A stretch of 64,000 bases of DNA from NCBI GenBank assembly GCA_034440615.1, contig JAOTOM010003975.1, forward strand, positions 123,501 through 187,500, read 5' to 3'. Below are positions 24,680 through 38,028 of the stretch, in pieces. A program made the position numbers and the translations under genes. This stretch comes from Ashinkailepas kermadecensis (taxonomy: Eukaryota; Arthropoda; Thecostraca; Neolepadidae). A model generated the notes under the pieces. That model was not told the DNA's origin. It saw only the letters and a list, made by a program, of their open reading frames with translations, and ran no database searches. Position 1 is the first letter of the stretch. Each line of letters opens with the position of its first letter.

Positions 24680-24905
24680 CCCGATCAGCTCCTGGTCTAG
24701 GGGTGGAGGACACCAGCAGGCAGCAGTCTCTGATTCAGAGGTAGGGGACACGAGCAGCCCCTGGTCGAGAGGTGGGGGACACGAGCAGCTCCTGGTACAG
24801 GGATGGGGGACACGAGCAGACAGCAGCCGCTGGTCCAGAGGTGGGGGGGGGCAGGAGCAGCCCCTGGCCCAAAGGTGGATTCAAGCCAGCAGTGACCGCT
24901 GGTGG
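24680..24905 (+). repeat. Degenerate ~40-45 bp repeat, about 5-6 units
   Basis: Units share GGTGGGGGACACGAGCAG and CTGGTCCAGAGG with variable spacing, ending in a G run near 24842. Confidence 0.7.
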
Positions 24906-25054
24906 CTGTGAGGATTAGCACTGGGTTAATGCGCTCACTTCAGATCTACAGAACATTGTAAAGTGACGGAGAATACCGAAATGTTAGCCACAAGTTTGTG
25001 CTTTGCTACCACCTTTCTGTTGGTGGCATCTGTCTGATCTACATCCGCCCGTGC

Positions 25055-25500
25055 AATTGGCATATTGAGACGACAGCGATACACTGGATACAATTGGCAT
25101 ATTGAGACGACAGTGATACACTGGATACAATTGGCATATTGAGACGACAGTGATACACTGGATACAATTGGCATATTGAGACGACAGCGATACACTGGAT
25201 ACAATTGGCATATTGAGACGACAGCGATACACTCGATACAATTGGCATATTGAGACGACAGCGATACACTGGATACAATTGGCATATTGAGACGACAGTG
25301 ATACACTGGATACAATTGGCATATTGAGACGACAGCGATACACTGGATACAATTGGCATATTGAGACGACAGCGATACACTCGATACAATTGGCATATTG
25401 AGACGACAGCGATACACTGGATACAATTGGCATATTGAGACGACAGCGATACACTCGATACAATTGGCATATTGAGACGACAGCGATACACTCGATACAG
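25055..25500. repeat. 37 bp minisatellite, 12 copies
   Basis: The unit CAATTGGCATATTGAGACGA + CAGCGATACACTGGATA is almost invariant, apart from CAGCGATA/CAGTGATA and CTGGATA/CTCGATA. The mix of these two sites suggests partial higher-order order. It is unrelated in sequence to the 37 bp array at 23420. Confidence 0.96.
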
Positions 25501-25699
25501 TGACTGAATTGGTTGCACCGTCAATTGGTGGTGCAGAGCTGAGTTTTCCTTTACATCGAGGCTTGGGAGCGGGAACGGAAGCTGTGAGGGTATTTTTTCA
25601 CCGGTGACGGAGCCTCAAGCCAGCACTATCGCAACCAGACCCAGAAGCTTCGTTTCTTGCGCTTAGCGAAAGAGAAAACGAGACTGGGCCGCTTATTGA

Positions 25700-25975
25700 G
25701 AGGAGCGTTGCGGGCGGTCTGGTCCGGCCATGGGGGGGGGGGTCACTAGCTGAGCGTGCGCGGGGTCCGGTCCGGCGGCATCGGGGCAGAAGGGAGCGTT
25801 GCCGGCGCGGTCTGGTCCGGCGGCATCGGGGCAGAGGGTGACGTCACGTCACTGAGCGGAGCGCTGCCCGCGGGGTCCGGTCCGGCGGCATCGGGGCAGA
25901 AGGTGACATCACGTCACTGAGCGCAGTGTCGCCCGCGGGGTCTGGTCCGGCGGCATCGGGGCGAGCGGCGGCACC
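25700..25975 (+). repeat. GC-rich ~64-66 bp repeat, about 4 units
   Basis: Units share GGGGTCCGGTCCGGCGGCAT + CGGGGCAGA and, in some, GGTGACGTCACGTCACTGAG. Spacing is uneven and there is a run of G near 25734. Confidence 0.8.
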
Positions 25976-28900
25976 TCAAGGCGGATCTAGTCGGCTTTCC
26001 AATTTATTCCAGTAAAAAATATGGGCATGCGAATTCAGCACATTACCTTCGACCATGAACATGCTCGTTAAAATTACGAGAAATCGGCCGGAGGCAATTT
26101 ATCCCCGAATTCACCAATTATAGGTCAAAGTGGCCATGAAAAGATTACACACCATATATGATGTTATAGCCACCTACGGTGTGCCAGTGCATGTAATATA
26201 CACAAGTCATTAATTGGTATTCATAACGTGAATAATGTTGCCCTGTTTCTTTGGCGAGAAGGTGAAATGCCTGGTGGCTCTAGCAAGCGTTTGTACCGCA
26301 TTATCGCTGGAAAGAACTATGTTCTGCGGGAAACTCTCAAAGTGGCACTTGAAGAGTCGTTTATTGCGTAGTATTGGTGCGTGTGTCGGAAGCGCTGGTC
26401 AGAGCTACGATCCACATCTGCAATCAATGGAAAACGCGCCAGAGCCGCACGGGGCCGGGTGTGAAGTACGTCAAGGTCAATGCTTGTCGTGGCGGCAGAT
26501 TTGTGCACGTGTGGACCCGCTGCCCTCCAACCCAAGGCTAGCAGGCTTCGGTAGTGGCGCCCCTGGGGCTGTCCGTTTGGCACTGGTTTTTTGTTGGACA
26601 CTGTTGTGCTTTGCTGCTGTGCGCACTTCTGCTGTTGGGAGCTGTTCAGCTGATTAGTGGTGGGTGTGGTTGTTGGACGCTCTGCTGCTGTGTGCACTTC
26701 CGCTGTTGGTGGCTGTTCAGCTGATCGGTGGTGGGTGTCGCTGTTGGACGCTGATCAGCCGTGTAGTTGGTGAGCGATGGCTACTGGGTGGCGACACACC
26801 TGACCGAAATCCCTGATGACATTCCTGATGACGTCACTGATACTGGGTGACGCCAGAGCTGAAGGAGGTGACCTCTGTGTGCGGGCTGGATGCAGGTGAG
26901 CGTGCAGTCGCACCACCACCGGTCGAACGTCTGAATGTTAGATTGCTCTTTGGTTCGAATCTTGCATACGTGCGCTTCACTTCAGCAGAATATTACGACG
27001 AGTGGTCTCTGACATCATGCTCACTGGCATAGTTATTGACAGAATATTGTTCGGACTGCTTCGCAGGCAAAAATGTCTCCAGATGTGTGAATGTTGAGTA
27101 GCCACTGACCACATTCTTCATATAGCCCACATATATCCCAAGATAACCAATTGCTGGCGTAAACCACGAATGCTTCCAATGGCATGACGGATGCCCGTGT
27201 TAGATAGCCTCTCGTAATATTACATGCACAACTGCCTTGCTTGCCTACTTTTTGAATGTCTACCTGGCCCATTTACCCATTTATGACCAATTTATGTAGC
27301 AATATAAATGGGTTGCCATATCGCAAGGGGTTCTAAGGGTTATATATGCATAGTCACAGCGACATGTACGCACTCAGAATATTCATCTATCTGATGAACA
27401 TTGTCAAATGGTCCTATCATGCAGTCTGGCGGCGATGTTGCCTGAAACATACATATTTCGCAGACCGTCCGCTCTTGCGCACTTCATGGAGAGCAGGTAC
27501 GGCCCATCTCGCAAAGACGTTTGAAAGTTATTTTACAAAATAATCCACTCTTGCCCCGCACCGTGCCAAAATCGCGAATTACCGGCAATGAATGTCAGTT
27601 ATTGCCCATAAAACACCAGTGATTGCTGTGTCAGGGTGCTTCACGACTCAGTTAACCTCTGTATGCAAGTCATTAACCTTTCCTTGGTCACCCGAGTTCA
27701 CGGACATAGTTTGACCTCAAATTACCCTTCATTGATTACGAGTCATTCTAGGATTAATGGCACTTTTGACTGCTTCTAGGTTTTACCCATTATTAATAAA
27801 TAATCCATTCTAATGTAGATGGGGCGGACGAGAGACCGACTTTTCAAGCGCATCTATTCAACGGATCACGGATGCTACCAACACCTGTAAAATCAACGCA
27901 TTTGTACCCCTGTACCTTATTTGACATGGGTAACTGTTGTCAAATGATCTATTTTTCAGAAATGCTTGCCTGCTATAGTCAGAAATTTCCAAAATCTTTA
28001 TCTTGGTTTTATCTCGATTTCGGGCGCCTTCACACAGCGCACATTACCAATACGCACAGGTGCTGAACACTTCGTGAATTGATGTTATTGAGTAACATTG
28101 TTTCAACTGGAGCCAAATACAGAGGGCGGAGTTTCTTCCCAACGGATCCTGGGCCACTACCCTGAAATGTAGCCTCAAAGAGATTAAAACGACATTAAGG
28201 CCACGCCACTCTTTCCATACTAAAGGGACACGCAGCAACACAATGCATTATATTTTGGAGCTTGTGGTGGACTTGTGGACTTGTGGACTTTGGGACTTGT
28301 GATGTGATGGACACTTTTTCATCACATTTAGTTATATATGTAGTTGTTTGTCGTGAGAGTTGCATACCATGCCATCAGGTCACTGTCACATGCCTAAAGC
28401 CAGGTCACATGAGTTACAATGAGTCATGGGGTCAAGGTAGATCACAGGGTCGTGTGAACTCATATCAGATAATATCAGGTTATTTCACTGAATCCCGGAA
28501 TAGATGCACGGTTTTTTTTACTTTTGTTTCACATGTTGTGCCAATGAATATGGTGTGGGGTGCAATGGTCGGTCAGGTCGCCTCAGGTCAAGCAAGGTCA
28601 AACGCTAAAGTTGTAGGACACAACGGCTACGAAATGGATTTCTTGCGAATGCTTGCGTGAAATGGACCAGAGACGCTTTCTGTTGAAGAAAGACAACAAT
28701 AACATATTATCTCAAAACCGCTGCCAGTGATACAGATTGTATGGGTACAGAAAGAGGCTGCATGAGCATATGAATTAATATCAGGTCGTTGCATTACGGC
28801 CGCCGGAGGCGAAACCAGCATATCATCTACAGCAACGTTTTTATCACGATATGACCGATATTATCAACACCTGTTGACTCCTGGCCTAGATTAACATCAT

Positions 28901-29009
28901 TTCCCCCCAGATCTGTCACATTTACTGTTATATTCCGTAAACGCCAGTATGTTAGCTTGCGATTCCGGCGGCTTTTGGCCTAGTTTTTAATTCATTCGGT
29001 AGCGTATGC
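25976..29009. other. Unassigned 3 kb interval
   Basis: 26640-26760 holds about two copies of a ~75 bp unit (GTTGGACGCT, CTGTTCAGCTGATNGGTGGT). A perfect TGACGTCA lies at 26829. Elsewhere are only short frames with no recognised domain. No tRNA was seen. Confidence 0.45.
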
Positions 29010-29190
29010 GACGATGGCCCCACCAACCCAATACTCGGTGGAGAAGTGTACCAAGTACCCGAGCAATGTACGATGGCCCCACCAACCCAATACTCGGTGG
29101 AGAAGTGTGCCGACCACCCGAACAATGCACGATGGCCCCACTAACACAACACTCGCTGGAGAAGTGTGCCAATCACCCAAGCAATGCCGG
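29010..29190. repeat. 59 bp minisatellite, 3 copies
   Basis: Units share CGATGGCCCCACCAACCCAA + TACTCGGTGGAGAAGTGT and end ACCCGAGCAATG. The third unit is more diverged. Confidence 0.92.
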
Positions 29191-29489
29191 TGCCAATGGC
29201 TTTTTATTAATCTTAGACGTGGTTATTCAATACTGTATTTGTCAATGGTCACCCCATTGCATCATCCGGTTGGGGACGATTCCCAATACCAAACAAGTTT
29301 GTTGGCCCCGAATAGTTAACAATCTCAGTAGCAACGACTTCCGTGCCCTTCGGATATGCTTTCTGTTTGTGTTCAGCAGTACGGTTATCATGGCTCAAGC
29401 TGCGATGCATCATCGGTACTTGGAACCATACCCTGCATACACCGACTCGTGACGAGCACATGAGAAATCGACTCAGGCAAGTGGCCGCC

Positions 29490-29575
29490 GTATCACACCT
29501 GCAGCCAATAGTGGCCGGCATATCACACCTGCAGCCAATAGTGGCCGGCATATCACACCTGCAGCCAATTTCTGC
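29490..29575. repeat. 30 bp repeat, 3 copies
   Basis: Three tandem units of GTGGCCGGCATATCACACCT + GCAGCCAATA. Confidence 0.9.
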
Positions 29576-32230
29576 GCGTGACATGCATGTATTCCGTTTT
29601 GTATGTGAGATCAACTGGAATAGAAGCAAAGAGTGTGCATAATTCGCACAACTGAGCGATGCAGTGGCCATGGCAAGCAAATGAACCCAAATAGGCCATG
29701 TTGCCTCTCCCAGCGTGGAAGCCGTGACAGGAATTTGTCACTGTGTCGCGAAATACATAATATTTGTAGCATTCAGACGATCACTTACTATTTGCGCAAT
29801 GTTCTTGAATGGTGTAAGTACGAACATCTGCTACAATGCAGTTCATTACATCTGAACTATTGTAGTCTCGAATGAGGGCCTTTGATGAAGCCGCGATTGT
29901 TACACATACCAGCCTTATTCGCTGCCATTTCTTTCTCCAATATTGCGTAATAGCATTGTTCAGTAAAATTGTAAAACACAATCACAAGCTTCATAACTGA
30001 CACCGCTTATTAGAGGTGGCAAATGCTTGAAAGTTTTCTGCCCAAGCCCAGGCTTGGCCTGTCTGCTACGCCCAATCCCGGTTGTGGTCCGGTCAAGTGC
30101 ATTGAGGCCAGTCAAGAGACCGGCCTTGTAATACATGTTGTTTGCATGTAATGTATTGCCATTGTGATTTTTTGTTGAATTAAGGTCACTTAGGTAAATC
30201 GCATCATTTTTGAAGGCATTGTCCACTTTCAGAGCATGAATTGAAGGGACTCCTCATATTTAGACCTTCATTTTCTATTATCACTTATTCACAGCCAACA
30301 TCGTCATTACAAATAATTATTGACATGCGCAGCCTAACACCCCTTACTACGCCTGCCAGCCACAATGTAAGGAACATAAAAATTGATACGATCATGTTTC
30401 GTGTTCCCGTTGAATACTAGATAATCAACAAGCAATCAAAGCAATCAATAATCAATAGTCTAATAAGTCCAATGATCTATACAATGTTGGATCATGTATC
30501 TAAAAGTCATATTATGCCACTACCGGACTCATAAATATAAGCTATGATATCCTGTCGTTTTCAAACTTCACCACCTCAAACTTCTTTGTACATCACTTCA
30601 AACTTCTTTATCCATCACTTCAAACTTCTTCATTATCTACCTAAAATAAATATACATTGTGTACTTCACTATCGTTACAATACTGGTCTTTTGAATTTGG
30701 CCACGAATTGGTCACCTTAGCCTGGCTGCGACCATTCTCTAATGCTCAATGTGTAGTAAAGTCAATTTAATAATTGCTTGTCTTGATTGCAAGTCTTCCT
30801 CTTGAAAAATGTGCGTCAATGATATGCTTCAGCTATTAACTAACGGCTTTGATGATCTGCTGTTTTCAACAACTAGCATGCAAGCAATTGTGGAACTATT
30901 CAGAGATGTATCTTCAAATTATTGAAGGCATAGGAAAAACTGCTGGATGGAATGTTGCAACATCTCTTAAAATATTCATTATCATTCGCGGTTTAAAAAA
31001 AAAAAAAACATGTACATTGATGTTTTTTTCTTGTTTGATATTTCACAGTGAAGCAACAGAAGAACAGGTGAAAGCCCGATAAAATGTCCCCAAAATCTGT
31101 CAACAGTAAGCAGGTCCGGACGGTGCTTCGGACCGGGCTGTCGGTCTTTAGATTCGCCACCTCTTCTTGTTACGCCTGCAGTACAATTGACCATGATGCA
31201 TGTTCGTTTGTTTAGGGATTCGCAAAGCGTGCAACCTACGCGAAATATATAGTCGCATAGTACGTTAAAAACAACAGCAGTCCAAGTCCGTCCATTTGGT
31301 ACCGAGCCACCTTCACTCACCCACTGAAGGCACTTCATGCCGCGGAAGTGAGAGTCGCCTCTGGACGCGTCTGAGCCGAACGGTTGCGTGACGATGTTGC
31401 GCCCGGTCACCGTACAGTGGCGGCGTGTCCTGCCCGCCGTCCCCACTCGTACTGTGGGTGGATGGGCCGGCGCACGGCAGATGTACCACAGCGCGCACCT
31501 CTCTCCCCTGCCCGGCCTACTCGTCACCAGCACTTTCTCGCCGATACCGGGCCACCTCAGTTCGGTCCAGGGGGATGCCTACAGGACGACGCGCCGACAG
31601 GATTCATAATGAATGGTCAGATTCCATTCACCGATGTTATTCCAATAGTTCGATATCATGTCCCCCCCCCATGGAATGTGACGAAAAGCACCCGCTCATA
31701 TCTCCCACCCACACAGACATGCACTCACACACAAATACACCATCATGGTCCATATATCCGATATATATGTGGATATCTATATGTCCAATAAATCATCAGG
31801 GTCCGAATAGGCCGCTGCTATACGCTGTATAGCAGGAGCCGATCCAAATCTCGATGACATCAGCAAGCTATTTCTCTGCGTTTGGTGCACATCTGTCTCA
31901 GTATTGCACATTATCAGAGGAAGACCTCATGCCAAAGCTTTGGAATAGAAAGAGGATAATGGAATCTGGACGTTTATCTTAAACCATATCAGCACGCTCA
32001 CACCGGTCAGTATGAACTAAACATGGATTGCCGCAGACATGATTGACTGTCCTGTCTGGAAAATGTGAGTCATCAAACTTTTTCAGAAGAGGTCTTCATT
32101 TTCAGGTAATATGGTGATGTGGGAAATTGTTATGTAGAAATTCGAAGTGAAATAAGAGACTAGCCTGCATTCCATTCCCCTCCATTTTTATCTCTTCACC
32201 TAGTCAGCAATCCTGAGTTTTAACCAGATA
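29576..32230. other. Unassigned 2.6 kb interval
   Basis: Mostly AT-rich. 30568-30632 has three units of ~22 bp built on ATCACTTCAAACTTCTT. 31110-31610 is GC-richer and open on both strands (minus 30982-31533, plus 31384-31791), which might be an exon, but no domain or firm splice sites were identified. 31660-31790 ends in ATATATGTGG-type low complexity. Confidence 0.4.
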
Positions 32231-32278
32231 ATTTCAATGCATATGCACGCACACACACACACACACGCGCACCGAGAA

Positions 32279-33398
<1,120 letters not shown>

Positions 33399-33568
33399 TG
33401 TGTCATTCCATCCTAATTAGTGCATCTATATATGAATCCGCCTGCTGTTCCAAAAATTACCCTGCTAATATGACAACCGACTTGGAAACCCCATGTGATA
33501 CGATTTCATATGCATTGGGTCATCACCGGATGTTATAGCGTGAAGCTCCTAGGTATGAGAATTGGATG

Positions 33569-33727
33569 GGGCGTGGATAACTCAGTGGATAAGCGGAGCG
33601 TTTGGCATGCTGCAAAGGTACTGAGTTCGATTCCCCGCGGTGTCCGCCCTTCCTGCTAGGGTGATAGGCAGGCGACTCCATATGGCCTCACGCTGCTGAG
33701 TGCGTGGCAAAGCCACAACCAACAACC
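33569..33727 (+). mobile_element. tRNA-derived SINE
   Basis: The head (33569-33650) resembles a tRNA, with an A box-like TGGATAACTCAGTGG and a B box-like GAGTTCGATTCC, the internal RNA polymerase III promoter elements. The anticodon arm is degenerate (TTTG/CAAA stem with an oversized loop), so it is not a functional tRNA. A non-tRNA body follows (GCCTCACGCTGCTGAGTGCG), ending in CAACCAACAACC. The flanks AATTGGATG (33560-33568) and AATTAGGTG (33728-33736) match at 7 of 9 positions and may be the target duplication. Confidence 0.75.
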
Positions 33728-33919
33728 AATTAGGTGACTACATATACATACTTCCCATAATGTCTTGGTCAGCGTTTATACGCCTGACGGGATTGCTTCA
33801 TCCTTTTCCTCTCCCCGTCCTGGGTGAGGGCTATTTCCTGATACATACTTATGTCATGTCGGATGCTCCTTTTGATTACCTCGCAACGATGTTAATGTTA
33901 GTTTGCGAACTTCGCCATC

Positions 33920-34400
33920 TTCCGAATTCCCTTGTGAGTGCACTGTATTCAATGGCTCTAGCTGGCGAATGCTAAGTGTTCAATGGCTGCGTATGTAAAT
34001 ATGTAGTGCCTAATGGTCTTGTGTACGTGTACAGTGTTTAAGGGCTATGCACGTGAGTGCACAGTCCCCGGTGGTTCCATGTGGTTATCTATGGCCTTCA
34101 ATGCTTGATTGCGCGAGTGCATAGTGCTTAATGCTTTAATGTATTTGTGCTCTGTATGTGAGGCTTTATTGTTGAATGCTTCCATGTCCGAGTGTTTAGT
34201 GTGTTTGCGTTGTTTGTGCGCGTGTAGTGTTTAATGGGAATGGGAGTGTATGGCTATGCGTACGAGTATATGTTGTTCAGTGAATATGTATGCGAGTATG
34301 TGAATATGTGAATATGCGAGTATGCGAGTATGAGTATGCCTGTATGAGTGAATATGCGAATTTCTCGTGTCCAATGTCATTGTGTGCAGTGTGACAATGT
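33920..34400 (+). repeat. Decayed ~40-45 bp minisatellite
   Basis: Words like AGTGTTTAATGGCTATG, GTGAGTGCACAGTG and GCGAGTATG recur at irregular spacing. It reads as an old array that lost its regularity. Confidence 0.6.
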
Positions 34401-34419
34401 GCTGTAGTAGCTCCTTGCG

Positions 34420-34560
34420 TGTAGTTGTGTGTGTGTATGTGTGTATGTATGTGTGTGCATGTGTGTGTATGTGTATGTGGGGGTGTGAAGGCGTGTGTGT
34501 GTGGGGGTGTGAAGGCGTGTGTGTGTGGGTGCGTATGTGTATACGTGGATGTGTGTGCAT
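34420..34560 (+). repeat. TG-rich microsatellite
   Basis: TGTGTGTATGTG-type dinucleotide repeats with two copies of GGGGGTGTGAAGGCGTG. Confidence 0.85.
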
Positions 34561-34611
34561 CAGTGATCAATGATTATATGTATGCACGGATGCTGATATG
34601 CAAGAACTCTG

Positions 34612-35240
34612 TGTACAGGCGCCGTGTTGCACCGTGCTGCTGTCTGCTGCTGTTCTGTGTACAGGCGCCGTGTAGCATCGTACTATTGTCTGCTGCTGTT
34701 GCTCTGTGTACAGGCGCCGTGTTGCACCGTGCTGCTGTCTGCTGCTGTTGTTCTGTGTACAGGCGCCGTGTAGCATCGTACTATTGTCTGCTGCTGTTGC
34801 TCTGTGTACAGGCGCCGTGTTGCACCGTGCTGCTGTTTGCTGCTGTTGCTCTGTGCACAGGCGCCGTGTTGCACCGTGCTGCTGTCTGCTGCTGTTGCTC
34901 TGTGTACAGGCGCCGTGTTGCACCGTGCTGCTGTTTGCTGCTGTTGCTCTGTGCACAGGCGCCGTGTTGCTATGCTGTCTGCTGTTGCTCTGTGCACAGG
35001 CGCCGTGTTGCACCGTGCTGCTGTTTGCTGCTGTTGCTCTGTGCACAGGCGCCGTGTTGCACCGTGCTGCTATCTGCTGGTGTTGCTCTGTGTACAGGCG
35101 CCGTGTTGCACCGTGCTGCTGTTTGCTGCTGTTGCTCTGTGCACAGGCGCCGTGTTGCACCATGCTGCTGTCTGTTGTTGCTCTGTGTACAAGCGCCGTG
35201 TTGTGCCGTGCTGCTGGCTGTTGTTGCTCTGCGAGCAGGC
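34612..35240 (+). repeat. 49 bp minisatellite, about 13 copies
   Basis: The unit is TGTACAGGCGCCGTGTTGCA + CCGTGCTGCTGTCTGCTGCTGTTGCTC, with spacings of mostly 49 and some 46 bp. Variants (TGTGTACAG/TGTGCACAG; TGTAGCATCGTACTATTG) recur in alternate units at the left end, giving a two-unit order there. Confidence 0.93.
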
Positions 35241-35356
35241 AGGTAGTGTGAAATGACTCGGTGAGTGGGTGTATGCAGTGCCCAATTGCTTCACGTGTAC
35301 GGTGCTGTAGTGCCTCACGGATCTGGTATGTCACCATTGTCCGTGTATTGCAAGAC

Positions 35357-35635
35357 ACCTTGAACTGGTGCGACGAGTATCCAGCTGATGGCTCGCAGTC
35401 ACCTGAACTGGTGCGACGAGTATGCTGAGGTTTGCTGTAGTGCCATCACTACGGATCTGGTGAACTGGTGACGCGAGTATCCAGCTGATGGCTCGCAGTC
35501 ACCTTGAACTGGTGCGACGAGTATCCAGCTGATGGCTCGCAGTCACCTTGAACTGGTGCGACGAGTATCCAGCTGATGGCTCGCAGTCACCTTGAACTGG
35601 TGCGACGAGTATCCAGCTGATGGCTCGCAGTCGAT
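35357..35635 (+). repeat. 44 bp minisatellite, about 6 copies
   Basis: The unit CTTGAACTGGTGCGACGAGT + ATCCAGCTGATGGCTCGCAGTCAC recurs. The second unit is disrupted (35400-35460) and the last four are nearly identical. Confidence 0.93.
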
Positions 35636-37096
35636 ATGCGTCTGAAGTATTCCGTCTGAAGTATTCCGTCTGAGATATTCCGGAGGTGGCGTCACTCTTC
35701 ATTTCAGCGATTGGTCCCACCTCTGACGGGTCTGCGTCTTTCCATGGGCCAGGCCGACACCGGCCCAGCCACTTTCTATGAGCGAAAGGAATTTATCCAC
35801 TTGCTGAACAGTTAAGTTTTTAATTGGCTAGTGACTTCACAATTTACGGGCAGATAATAACTTGATGCTTTCTTAGAGACATTTCACATAAGCAAGTGGT
35901 ACTTGCTTTAATCCATATCAATGAATTGATGGCACAATATTTTGGATAGGAACTGATCGTCTTAGTTCTTGGGCAAACTTCTTGATGTATTTATCCCGTG
36001 TAAGGCTGTTCGCTCTACCCCATGTCCATCAGTGACGTGTGATCTCGTGTCCGCTGAAGGTCACTACCCTCCACCCTCCTCCAATTTTTTGGCTTTTCCG
36101 CGGCAATGCCGGCTCCACCGCTGCCAGCAGCTGAGGCTTGCAATAACTTCAGGTCATTACACAAGGCATGTACCTGAGGCATGGAACTCAGGAGAAAATG
36201 TCGCCCCGCTCAGCTTGGGCCACGTCGTCATGACGTCACAACTGCAGGTGTGTACAGCGATGTATCATGTCTTACATACGGAGTTGGTAGCAACACCTGG
36301 TGAAGGCGACATATAGGGAATTGCCCGAGTTGCGCCACTTTCGGCGAGACGTCATATGGCAGCTGCCCTATTCAAGATAAACAGCTGACTTTGCTGTCAA
36401 TGGCTCGATCAATGTATCAATTTTGACGACAACAAGCAATAATATTGGTCTATGCAGAGGGAAAATATGATCAAGGCAGGTGGTTGTATACAAAATACTC
36501 ATTTCGAACACCCCCGGCCCTTTGCGGACCTGAGATGCCTCGATGTATTTTGCATCGAACCAAATCAATATTGTGTGGTTTTGTTTTGCATGAGTCATTG
36601 AAATAACACGAGGGATGACTTGCTCGTATTTCTGACAATAACAAATCACACGGTGACAAATATATACCCATAGAACTTCCAGACTTTTTCCCCAAAGTTC
36701 AAAATTGGCGAAACGACCGTGTGTGAAGCATGATGGCGCATTTGGTACTCCGCTTTTGTGAAATAACATCAGCCAATGCTTGATCGGATGACCGAAATGT
36801 GCTAAAAATATCCAATGATATGAATGCATGAAATATGCGCTTTTACTCACAGCTCAAGCTTTTAGTTTTCGTTGTCACTTCTCCATAAGATTCAAATATC
36901 GTAAGAAATGGGAATGGGACATAAATATTTTCAAGGTATTCTCTTTTAAAGGCCACCGGCCGCGGTGACCATTCAGCAGCTTAAAAGTATGAATAAAATT
37001 CTGCAAATATGTTGTCCTTTACCTGTCGCCCAGTGACCAGCGCGATCTTGTCGGTGCCGCAAATATGGGCTGTGGCACAGTTCGGGCACTTTCCCA
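35636..37096. other. Unassigned 1.4 kb interval
   Basis: Ordinary AT-moderate sequence. A TGACGTCA palindrome lies at 36231. The 160-codon minus frame at 36368-36850 has no recognised domain and no clear splice signals. Confidence 0.4.
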
Positions 37097-37428
37097 TGCC
37101 ATATCGACCAGGTGCTTTTTTCCATACCATGTCCACCAGTTGCACTTTCCCATACCATGTCCACCAGTTGCACTTTCCCATACCATGTCCACCAGTTGCA
37201 CTTTCCCATACCATGTCCACCAGTTGCACTTTCCCGTACCACGTCCACCAGTTGCACTTTCCTGTACTGTGTTCACCAGTTGCACTTTCCGATGTCATGT
37301 CCATCAGTTGCACCTTCCCATGTTATGTCGACCAGTTGCACTTTCCCGTACCATGTCCACCAGTTGCACTTTCCCGTACCATGTCCACCAGTTGCACCTT
37401 CCCATGCCATATCCACCAGTTGCAATCC
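37097..37428. repeat. 28 bp minisatellite, about 12 copies
   Basis: The unit CCATGTCCACCAGTTGCACT + TTCCCATA is conserved in its CACCAGTTGCAC core; outer units vary more (TGTTATGTCGACC, ACTGTGTTCACC). Confidence 0.94.
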
Positions 37429-37734
37429 AAGGTGTAAGAATGTGCTAAATGTTGAGAAAAGTCATGTTCAAAGCCCAATCTCTTCATGCATCAAACACAT
37501 AGCAAATTATCCAGAAATGGTTATTAATATACTAGTATTTGTGTTTAATAATATTAAGGCGGAGACAATGATGATGGAGGGGGATAAAGAAGCCGCCGGC
37601 GTGCTGCCAGTGGCTGAATATCCAAGCTGGTGGCGGATAAAGAAGCAACATCTCTGGCGCATTACACGAGTTATTATTAAACACCCCCGGGGTTTGCCTC
37701 CCCTTGTGCCTCCTGCTCCCCCGTGCCCTGCCTT

Positions 37735-37971
37735 GGGGGTGCGGTGGGTTTGGTTGTTTGGTGTGTTTTTTTTCTCCTTTTGTGTCTGTGTTGGGTGGGT
37801 GTTGTTTGTTTGGTTTGTTTTGTTCTCTGTGTGGTTTTTTGTTGTTTGTTTAGTGTTGTGGTTGTTGTGGTTTGGGTGGTTGTGTTTTTGTTGGTGGGTG
37901 TTTTTGTTGTGTGTTTTTTTTTGTTGTGTTTTGTTTTGATTTTTTGTTTGTTTGTGTTTTGTGTTTGTTTT

Positions 37972-38028
<57 letters not shown>
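37735..38028 (+). other. G/T-only tract ending in a 56-base T run
   Basis: From about 37735 the plus strand loses A almost completely (about two or three A in 240 bases) and C nearly so, decaying into TTGTTTG-type sequence and then 56 consecutive T at 37973-38028. It has no repeat period. Either it is a low-quality assembly stretch next to a homopolymer, or, on the minus strand, a poly(A) tail of a retrosequence followed by an A/C-rich run. Confidence 0.8.

Noticed and set aside
30982..31791. Overlapping frames of 183 and 135 codons as an exon
   Set aside because: No recognisable domain and no reliable splice sites; left as unassigned.
33569..33650. Functional tRNA gene
   Set aside because: The anticodon stem is defective and the acceptor stem does not pair; a SINE body and flanking duplication follow.
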